DNA of 64,000 bases from Asterias amurensis. Lineage: Eukaryota; Echinodermata; Asteroidea; Forcipulatida; Asteriidae. Of the stretch, positions 44,039 through 54,000 are shown one piece after another. The position numbers and the translations under genes are program-made. The notes beneath the pieces were generated by a model, which was not told the DNA's origin, ran no database searches, and saw only the letters and a program-made list of their open reading frames with translations. The stretch covers positions 14,156,012 to 14,220,011 of the forward strand of contig NC_092665.1 in assembly GCF_032118995.1 (NCBI RefSeq). Reading direction: 5' to 3'. How positions within the stretch are numbered: the stretch's first letter is position 1; each line of letters opens with the position of its first letter.

Positions 44039-46706
44039 CAATCTGATTGGTTTGTTGTGTGTTTTTTCTTTAAATTTGGTAAGAGAGCTGTTCACTTTTT
44101 GTTGTCCATATGAATCTTGTCATGAGGGGTATGTTTTTGGTTTTTTTTTTTTTGCCTGGTTGGTTTGAGCTAACAAAAAAAGTTGAAACTTTTCAAGGTT
44201 TTTTTTTTTTTTCGTTAACTATGTAGCTATTTTTATTTTTATTTTAGTGTTTTATTAGATGAAAGTAATATACATGATGGTTTTGGCCCGAGCTGTATTT
44301 TTAATCTTAATTGTACTCGTATGGGGAAATATTTATAAGACTTCCTACAGTTCTACCATTGAATAATTATCCACCGTGGCTTTCACCTAACCTTTGCTTA
44401 GAAGTGACTTGTGAAACACAGTTGAGACAACTCTTCAAATGTGAGATTGAAGCTCAGGAGTTATTTCAAGTACTGGAGATTGTTACTCTAATTTTGAAAT
44501 GAAGCTCCCACATGTTTTGCAGAAATATTCCAGCATTCATAATTGGTCCTATTATTTGAATTTAAGTTTCCTGTGCAATCTTGTAGGTTATAATTTGGGG
44601 CGTTTTGTGGATTTAAAATAGATATGAAATATCAAAAAGGTGTTGATAAGTAAGGATGATAGATGAACAATAAAACAAAAATTGTAATATAAATTCACAA
44701 AGTAATTAGTTTGAAAAGTTCCACAAGAACTAGTTACACATTGTTAAAAATTGCTTGTATACATTCTTATTTTGTGAATGCATACAGCTTAGACTCTAGT
44801 CCATAGCCTAATTTCATAGAGCTGCTTAAGCGAAAAAATATCGCTTAACCAATTTCCACGAAGCAAATTTAAACAGGAACTGGTTCACAGATTGTACGTT
44901 TTACACGTTTTTTTTTATGGAAGCCTTTTACTGGTGAGCAGAATGTTTGTGAGCTTAAAGTAGCTCTATGAAACGTGGCCCAGAAATGCCAGGCCAGAGA
45001 ACAATTTCATCAGGGAATTTTGATAGCAAAATTATTTTGACTGAACGTTTTAGACTAAAAAATTTGAAGACTCTGAATGCTAGTATTGAAGGGCAAATGG
45101 TAATTTTTGAGTAGCAGCTGATTTATTTTGTGTAGTATTTTGATGTTATACAAGGGAAAACCTTCACTAGACGCACTCCGAACATCTGGGCCCAATTTCA
45201 TAGCGCTGCTAAGCGGCCGATTTTGTGCTTACTGTGCAATTTCTAATTCATAGCGCTACTAATTAAGCACACGATAAGGCGTGCTAACCTTCCGGTGCTT
45301 GCAGCACGAAAATAAATGACGTCACAATGCAAATCCACAGTTAACTAGCAATATGGCCACCCATTTTGTCTGCTAACCTGTGAAATCTGCTAAGGCTTAA
45401 GCAAACTTTTCTGCTACAGTAAACATGCAAATTTGCTTACCAGTAAGCAGCTGCATGAAATTGGGCCCTGGCATGAAGAAAAACACCAGGGGGAAGTGCG
45501 GAGTTCATGAGCTTGGCCACGTTTTGGTGGGGTCAATTTGTTAGCCATGAGGTCACTCGTGCCTCATTGAAAACAGACCTGGAAGTATACATAGACTGTG
45601 GACTCTGTTTGCCCCACGGCCCAATTTCATAGAGCTGCTTAAACAAAACAAAAAGCTAAGCACAACAAAATCATGCTTACCAGAGTTGGGTTACCAGCTA
45701 AACTACCATGTCACATGTACAATTTGTGACTGGCATCCTGCTCATTTCTGCCTAGCAGAAAATTTTTAGCAATATTTTCTGCTTAAGTTCGACTCTATGA
45801 AATTGGACCCTGATCTTAGCCTTGGTGCCCTTTTAAAAATGTTCCTTAGGCTTAAAGATAAAATTCCATAGCCCAATTTCATGCTAATGCTTATCTCAGA
45901 ATTTGGGTAGTTACGATGGCGCTCTATAAAAGCATGTGATCTGTAGGGCTGAAGCGCTCATAGTTCTACGGTAAGCATCATTTTGAAATTAGGCGAAGGT
46001 TGATGTTGAGTTTCATTTGCTAATCACTTTTGCACTAAGCAGAAACCGTCCTTAGGGTGAATGGAAAATGTTTTTTGTTTTGTTTTTAGATTGTTAAGAT
46101 TTAAAAAATGAAACGTTACCCTCACAAGTGTTTGTATAAAGAGATATTGCCTTCTATTGTACATACATTTGCAAGTACTCAGATTGTTTAAGATTCTAAT
46201 ATAAATTTCATTGAGTAAAGTAGATTTTAGATGCAAACAAAATGATTGTTCGGTTATGTTTTGAGGGTTTTTTTTCTGTACAGAAAAGCAGTATAATGAT
46301 GGATGCTTTAAATACATTTTTAGAGATATTTAGATTTGTGAAAGTTACAATTTGTATTCAAAACTACATGAAAATCCATCTGAAATGTGGATATTTTCAT
46401 CATGTCCAGTGAAAGTTGATTTTCAGCCTTTGTGCCCACAGGGTTTCTCCACTGCAAGTTTATCAAATGAAATCATTGTATCCAATGAAATCATTGGGCC
46501 TGTAAGACTGCCTGTGGTTAAAGACAGGGGACCAGTCTAATGAATAACTAATTTTTCTTTTAAAGAACAATTAATACTCAGACCCGTCTTCAAAATCAGA
46601 TCTTTTTTTTATAACAAACTTAAATAACATGGATATTGATTGGTGTTGGATGCTTTAATCATTTATTTAACTATATAGATACGACAAGACAAAATTTACT
46701 TATTTC
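44039..46706. other. M6PR 3' UTR and downstream spacer with R2 copies
   Basis: A plausible M6PR polyadenylation signal AATAAA is at 44669-44674. R2 copies follow at about 44808-44990, 45186-45475 and 45617-45812, with a fragment at 45868-45990 that includes GGCGCTCTATAAAAGC. No exon seen. Confidence 0.6.
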
Positions 46707-47090
46707 TTAAAGGCAGTGGACACTATTGGTAATTGTCAAAGACCAGTCTTCTCACTTGGTGTATCTCAACATATGCATAAAATAAGAAACCTGTGAAGAT
46801 TTGAACTCAATTGGTCATCGAAGTTGTAAGATAATAATGGGGGGGGGGGACACTTTTGTCGCACAAAGTGTGTGCTTCAGATGCTTGCATTCGAGACCTC
46901 AGCTGGGATCTCGAATTCAATTCAAATATTTTAGTGAGAAATTACTTCTTTCTCAAGAACTACTTACTTCAGAGGGAGCCGTTTCTCACAATGTTTTATA
47001 CTATCAACAGCTCTCCATTGCTTGTTACCAGGTAAGTTTTTATGGTAACAATTTTTTTGAGAAATTACCAAAAGTGTCCAGTGCCTTTAA
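46707..47090. repeat. R1 foldback MITE, complete, TTAA on both sides
   Basis: AGGCAGTGGACACTATTGG and CCAAAAGTGTCCAGTGCCT are the inverted ends, with TTAA outside each (46707-46710, 47087-47090). A run of ten Gs lies near 46838. Confidence 0.88.
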
Positions 47091-47433
47091 TCCACAAAAT
47101 ATACTGTACATGAAGTTAATACAGTACTCTTTAAGTATACAAGAACAATTGGACCAAAAAGAGACCATGTAACATTCGACATCTGATGTTTAAAAAAGAG
47201 TCACGGGCTTGGAATTCTTGCTGGCACTGCTTGTGTACACACCTCAATGGATGCAAACAAACTCTTATTATTTTGTGGAAATTGCACTGTCTGGTTTTTG
47301 TTAACTTTTGATATGAAGAAAGGAGGCACGTGACATTACTAAACTTGTTCAGTTATTACTTTTAGAACTCCTTGTAATTTATGTGGAAATAATTATTGCA
47401 GAGCGTGAAATATCACATTGAGTGCAATGTACC

Positions 47434-47676
47434 AGGGCCCAATTTCATAGAGCTGCTAAGCACAAAAATTTGCTTAGCATGAAATTTCTTCCTTGATAAT
47501 AACAGGATTACCAACAAAATTTCCAAGTGATTTTCAGGATAAGCAAATAACAGCTGAATACCAGTAACAAGAAATATGCAACAAATGGAAATTTTGTTGG
47601 TAATCCCGTTATTATCAAGGAAGAAATTTCATGCTAAGCAAATTTTTGTGCTTAGCAGCTCTATGAAATTGGGCCC
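47434..47676. repeat. Long near-perfect hairpin made of R2
   Basis: Both arms, about 90 nt each, start GGGCCCAATTTCATAGAGC and run through GCTAAGCACAAAAATTTGC and TTCTTCCTTGATAATAAC to CCAACAAAATTTCC; the loop is about 60 nt. Other R2 copies have only short inverted ends, so this one arose by inverted duplication and looks young. Confidence 0.88.
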
Positions 47677-47939
47677 AAGTAGGTCACTGACTCTGTTTTG
47701 TATTGAGCAAGGAGGTTACATGGTCTATTTTACACTTGGTTTAAAAAGCTCTTTCATTTAGTTTTGTTAATTGTTGATATGTTTACATCTTGGGAGATGT
47801 GCATGTTTGTAGTACTTGTACATTAAATCTAGTTTAATTGTCTTTTCAAATTTGTATTGTTCATTAAATCATGCTTTAAAGCATGAATTTTACAGAATTC
47901 TGCGCCCAGTGTGCATGGTTTTCTTAATAGTTTTTCAAA

Positions 47940-48205
47940 TGTATTCTGCTGATTGTAACCATCCCAACTGAACACTGATTGGCCATATAGAATCCTACTG
48001 ACCACTTATTGGTTAAAAGCAAACCCAACTTAGCATCGGTTGGTGAAAATGAATACATGTAGTTTATAATGAGGACTCTTTTTGGTCAAACAATCCAACT
48101 GAACACTGATTGGTCAAACAGAAGTACACTCTGGACACCGATTGGTCAAACAAAATTATATTTTAGACACTGATTGGTCGAACAGAACTAAAATGTGGAC
48201 AATGA
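47940..48205. repeat. Diverged tandem array rich in GATTGGTCAAAC (inverted CCAAT boxes), part 1
   Basis: Units such as AACACTGATTGGTCAAACAG recur about every 30-45 bp (near 47976, 48008, 48040, 48085, 48110, 48147, 48176). Each contains ATTGG, the reverse of a CCAAT box. Confidence 0.75.
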
Positions 48206-49224
48206 GTTGTAAAAAATAAAAATGAATCGTAGGAAGTCCTGTTTTCGAGGTGTCCCTAATATCGTGGCAAATCTTTTACCTCTCTGTGCGCGAAGTAAAC
48301 AGTCCCTAGATAAAAATTGTGTGGTTTTATTTGCCAAGCAAAGAGTCTCCTCTTCTTTGACCAAAACTTAGAAACACGTAAGGCTCCACTGGTCATTTGC
48401 ACTTGTAAATGCAAAAAAGTTGGTATTTTAGGCATTTCTACAAGGTACAAAAATATGTCATAATGTTGAGGCCATAAAAAAAATATTTGCCCACCGAAAA
48501 AGTTTCATCAAACGCTATTTCAATTCACAATTCATGATGATCAAAATCATGTGACTGAATGTTTTGCTGAGCATTCTTAAAGAAAAATACAGAGGCTTAA
48601 AGAAGCCATGTGCCTTATATCATTTTCTAATATTTTTTGAGATTTTTATTTTGTAACCCTCAAATCAATACTATTATTTACATTAAAATTTAAACATCAG
48701 CTTGTTGATTCAATTATCACTGTTTATTAATACGCTTTATTATAAATATTAAGAAAAAAAGTAGAAAAAAAAATAAATAGAAATCAGATTTTGAAGCCAG
48801 TAATTATTCACACTTTTTATTTTTGTTTTATTTTTAAATTTTTTTTGCAAGTTACCATGGTAATTTAAAAAATTTAATAAAAAAATATTTTGAATAAAAT
48901 GAAGGCAACTGCTGGCTATACAGTCATACACAGAGTCTCAAAGAACACTTGTAGTCACTGCAGATGTTTCTTCCATACGGCTTTACCGGGAAACCATACT
49001 TTCTTGTTTGCCGTGAAAATAGGAAAAACTCAAAACAAACAGGGCCAGTTGAAGTCATCCAAGATCGGTGTGTGGTGTGAACATTTCAATGTCCATCAAG
49101 TTTTAATATATGTTTGCATACTTCGTATTAACAAATGAAGATAATTAGGGCATCGGTTGATATACTGCATCATTATTTTTTTCCCAATTCAAAGAAAAAG
49201 GCATAATAGCGTGATAACTGGTAA
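48206..49224. other. AT-rich spacer, nothing recognised
   Basis: Short unsupported frames and A/T runs only; no exon or known repeat family seen. Confidence 0.4.
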
Positions 49225-49405
49225 GCAGAGGAAACAGTGATTGGCCAAACACTAAACTGAGCACTGAATAAACACAGTTCTCTACTGTGGACACTGTTTG
49301 GTCAGCAGAGGACCAAAGTTAACACTGATTGGTTAAACATTTTGAAACCCAACTTAGCAATCATTGGTTAAAATCAGAATTTAACTGATTCCAATTGGTC
49401 TATGG
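49225..49405. repeat. Inverted CCAAT-box array, part 2
   Basis: The same unit as at 48 kb (GTGATTGGCCAAAC, ACACTGATTGGTTAAAC, ATCATTGGTTAAAATC, CCAATTGGTCTATGG). It ends about 200-400 bp before the likely first exon of the PR-domain gene. Confidence 0.7.
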
Positions 49406-49599
49406 TCACTCTCTAAATACCGGGCCTTCTTATCAGGCGCAAATAAATCTGGTCGAAAGATAACTAACTACACACTTGCAACAACAGAGGGCGTTTGAAC
49501 ATTAAAATACATGTTAAACTGTCACCCTTAGCCATCATAAGAAAAAAAGTATATGCTTTTTTTTGTAGCCTTTTCAAATGGTACCTAGACTTATACGAA

Positions 49600-49819
49600 C
49601 TAAACCTGCCACACTCTTGAGTCGGCAGTGCAACCGACTAAATGTGGCCCTCTGTTTCTGTGTCATTAGAAAGGCGTAAAGTGCGTCTTTTGTTGACGTT
49701 GTCCCATGTATTTTGTCTAATTTACCGAGGTGTATGCGGTGTGGCTGGACGCTGGCGGTCGACTAGACACGAAGATTTGACATATTAAACGCCGTCAAAA
49801 TCGTAAGACTACTTGTAGG
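49600..49819 (+). promoter_or_regulatory. Probable promoter and non-coding first exon of the PR-domain gene
   Basis: The sequence is CpG-richer than its surroundings and ends in a strong donor, CTTGTAG then GTAAGT near 49819. The coding exon at 51047 is preceded by an acceptor (TTTTGAACAG, about 51008), so a spliced leader is needed. Assignment is by position only. Confidence 0.45.
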
Positions 49820-50310
49820 TAAGTTGTTTAGAGTAATAATGCATTATTATATCATTTGTTGGCATCGTAAAAATCAAGGTTTAGGCTGGAAATGGGCCCG
49901 ATAAAGCTACTCGTAGCGTCATGCCCCCAGGGCCAGGTCTTCGGGTTAGTCTTCGGTCAGTATTCTTCCATTTCTTTTCACTCACACTACGCCTAGCGGA
50001 GGAAAGCATTCAGCATGCTCAGCACTGACCCCTCATCGGAGACTGGTCTGTCCGAATGAATGTACCTGGGTTGGTGTCCGGGCTGGTGACCCTTTTTACA
50101 ACTTGATTTGAATAGGCAACTGGCAAATAATTAAAAGGGGGATGATTTTTATTTTTTGGAGGGCCAACCTCATCTCACAATTGTCACAGCGGTCACAACA
50201 AAGTGACTGAGTTGTGACCGACTAGAGTCTAGAGTGTGTTTTATTTCTACAAGAAAGATAATTTAAACGAAAAAGGTATTAAACCAATGGGGAACATGAC
50301 CATTGTTCCA

Positions 50311-50480
50311 TAAGGTTTATCATCGCGAATAGCAAAATATCAAGAGAGGGCGCTGTTGAACCCACACGAAGATATAGGCGCATCGCCTGTATCTTCGTGC
50401 ATGACAACATACACCGCATAGCAAACTGCCCATCTGCCTACCCACACTGCATTGCGGTTCTAAATCGCGATAAACCTTAT
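50311..50480. repeat. R6 foldback element, copy 2
   Basis: Inverted ends TAAGGTTTATCATCGCGA and TCGCGATAAACCTTA; interior AGAGAGGGCGCTGTTGAACC is the inverse of the copy at 17.9 kb. A small extra hairpin GAAGATATAGGCG/CGCCTGTATCTTC lies inside. Confidence 0.78.
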
Positions 50481-51046
50481 AATTAGTTGGTTTGCTCACT
50501 TTACTCAAATTACTGTATTGACCCCTTGCATGCGTATCACACGCGGCGACTGATGCCACGCTCACCGTGTTGGTGGGCAGTTAGGTTTACGTGTATTAAC
50601 GCCGCGTCGCCTAAAATGTACACTTTCACTGCATAACACGCAGCATAGAGTTAATATAAAAACGCACAGTGAAATTGCCCACCAGTATGGCGCATTCAAG
50701 GTTTTTCTGCTGATGACGTCAGGTGAAATGGGTCAATACAGCGCTTTGATCTTGTCAAAAAGGCAATTTATAATTGCTCTGTTGCAGTACAGTATAATGA
50801 TGTATGTATTTGATGGGTTGAGTGGAAGATGGTCAAACTAAGGTCAAACAGACTCAAATCTTGTGGTCCAGTGCGACGGCTACGTATTACTCTCTCCAAA
50901 GGTTTCAGCAAAATGGTTTCTGTGCTACATTAAATTTCTGTGCCTACAAGTACAAATCAGTGTTAGTTAATTAGTCAGTGTTGTTGTCCTTCTTTTGATT
51001 TTGAACAGTTTCTAGATCACGTCTGTGTTGAGACCCTGCATCCAAA

Positions 51047-54000
51047 ATGGACTCTACCCCAGCTCATCCTCAAGACGGGTGTGGTCTACTCATCCCAGAC
51101 AACCCCACCCCCAAACCGATGAAGGACCGCACCCTTCAGACACTCCCAGGCGGTCTGAGGTTCTCGGTGTGGATGGAGAGTGAGGCGGGGCAGCCAAAGG
51201 CTGCAATGAAGAAAGGCGTCTTTGCTACCAAGAGGTTCCAGTCGGGGGTGTGGTTTGGTCCCTACGAGGGGACTGTTGTTCTCCCTTCTGAGGGCGGAGT
51301 TAAGAGTAGCGAGATGTGGGAGGTAATGAATCCCTAACAATAATAAGAACTTTTGTAACATATCGGTATATCTGTCAAGTTTTGACGCTCATTGCGCTAA
51401 TGACAAGTGGGTGATTTAATTGATGTGTTGCATTTGGGATAAAGTCTATTATTTTATTTTTTTTAACACTTTTTATACACTGATCTGTGACAATGTGTGA
51501 GAAGCACTTTCTACTTGGTGCTTTTTTTGCGTCTTGTGAAAAAAAAATGTACAGGCTACTGTAGTGGATGATTTGTTGACTTTTTAAAGATTTTAAAGGA
51601 TATTTTGTGTCCATTTTAGTGTACCACACTGATCACTCACCTTTTTGCGGGGCCTGGCAAATTAAGTCAACCCTCCTACTGTTTGACCACTCAATTTCAT
51701 CCAGTGGTTTTGAATCATAGATAAAACTACACTTAACACGGCATGTGGTGAATGCATCGATACGGTACACAATACACATTTAACCCTCCTACTGTCTTAC
51801 TGTTCAATATCATCCACTGTGGTTCTGAATCATACATAAACTATGCCAACCCGGAACAAACTAGGCCTGGGCGAATTATTCGAATATCCGGTTAATGGCG
51901 AATAGGTTTTCCTATCCGTAACCGCGAATGCCTTTTTTTCTTAACCGGATATCTGCTTTATACGCCTCTCTTAATACTTATGCATGACGACATAATTCTT
52001 ACCCAAAATGAGGCTATGGGCGCACTTCCCCCATCACTTGCAGTGGCTGCGCCCATCGCCTCGTCTTGAGTTAGCATTGTGACGTACCTCATGCATAAAT
52101 ATTAAGAGAGGCGTATAAGAACTCTTTATAACTAACCTTTGTATGACATATTGAAGTGGATGCATCTAAATAGTACACAGTCAACCCTCTTACTGTTTGA
52201 CCATTCAATACCTTCCACTGTGATTTTGGATGATTATGTACTTAAAGACAAACTATGCTAGCCTGCTATTGGCGGTTATGTTATAAATGCATACATAGTT
52301 TGTTACTTGGAAAGTTCTGAACAAAATTGTTCCAAGATTCATCCCAATTAGTTGAATTGTCTGGTAAACTTGCATCTAAATGTTATGGGAAGTTAGGGTA
52401 TCAATGTAAACCTTTAAGGTTTAAGGGAAAGTGTTGGGTAAAGGGAAATAATATTGATCATTTCAGTATCTTTACTTTCCCACAGATCCACTGTTATGGG
52501 GTAAACCTTGCCATTTACATTGATGGTAGCGACATTAAGTTGATGTGTTTGGTAAACTTACCTCCGAGTGTCATGGAGTGTTAAGGGTGTTAGGTAAATA
52601 AACTTAATCATTTCAATATCTTTACTTTCCCACAGATCCACTGTTATGGTAAACCTTGCCATTACATTGACGGTAGCGACAGCGACGTCTCAAACTGGAT
52701 GACTCACGTCAAGACTTCTCAGGACCCTGGACCCGGTGTGAATCTTCTGGCCTATGAACGTCACGGCTGTATCTTTTACCAGAGCTTCCTTCCGATCGAT
52801 CCTGGCCAACAGCTCACAGTCTGCCTGAAACATGTCAAGCTCGAGCACAGCCTGGACGTGGACGGACTACAGAGTAAGTACATGAAACCAGGGCCTAAGT
52901 TTATGGCTCTGCTTACCGTCAAATTCTGCGCTTACGATCACCGTTCTCCGCTTTCCCTTACTTCTTTGCTTACATGAAATTGGGCCCAGACCTACTGCTT
53001 GTTCTTATCTTCACAATCTTCTTTTAGTCCCTTACCAATAGACCTTTATCACGCTGTCACCATCTTGGTCATGTTCCCTGTTTCCAATAACAGTAATGAA
53101 TGGTAACATTCATTGCGCATGGCGCCAGACTAATATTTCATCCAGCCTCAGTTTGGTTACTATGAGTTGGAATGGAGTAAAGTCGAGATGACCACACCGT
53201 GATAAAGGTCCATGGTGGCTTTTAGCCTTGTTTTAGGCGAACATGCTTAAGAAAATACAGTCACTTATTAAAGACCGTAACGGAAGGGCTAAGATTTTTA
53301 GCAAAAAAAAATGCAGGTTTGCAGCACTTGTAGCTCAAAATGTCACTGGCCCAAAAATGTTTTTATTAGACCATTATTTCAGAATGTAAAAACAAAACGA
53401 AGGTAAACATGCTCCAAGTTACTAAGAAAAGATGATCTCATTTATATTATTGGTTCAAAAGACACAAGTGCCAAGACGTGGACCAGAACCCACACTCTGA
53501 CAACACCAGAGTGTGAACCCGGTGTGGCGGTTTCAACTTTCCACCGTGTTCAGTTTTCCGAATGACCAAATACGGTAACATTATGTCATGCGATGCCTGC
53601 GCACAGCAAGCAAAAGTAGTCAATTTTTAGTGCTGTATTGAGTCATCCGTGTTACTCATAGGTAGCTGTCATGGCGGCGTCCACGAGTACAATGAGCGGC
53701 GAACGCATGGATCGTATGAGAGAATTTGGTGTGGCACAAGCAGTGTGACCTGCTTAAAGTTGTACGCATGAATACGTGTAAAGATGGGGCAAGAGAATGT
53801 GACTAAACAAAAAAGAATCGTACTAATAAACAATTTGGGGTCACTGAGAGAACTACAGTACTCGCCAGGGTACTCGCGGCGGTATTTTTGTCTGGCTACG
53901 TCACCCGAAAACTGAACACGCCGGAAAGCTTAAACCGTTCGAACAATGGTGAAACATCCGGCTACGTCACCCGGAAAACAGAACATGGCGGAAGACTGAA

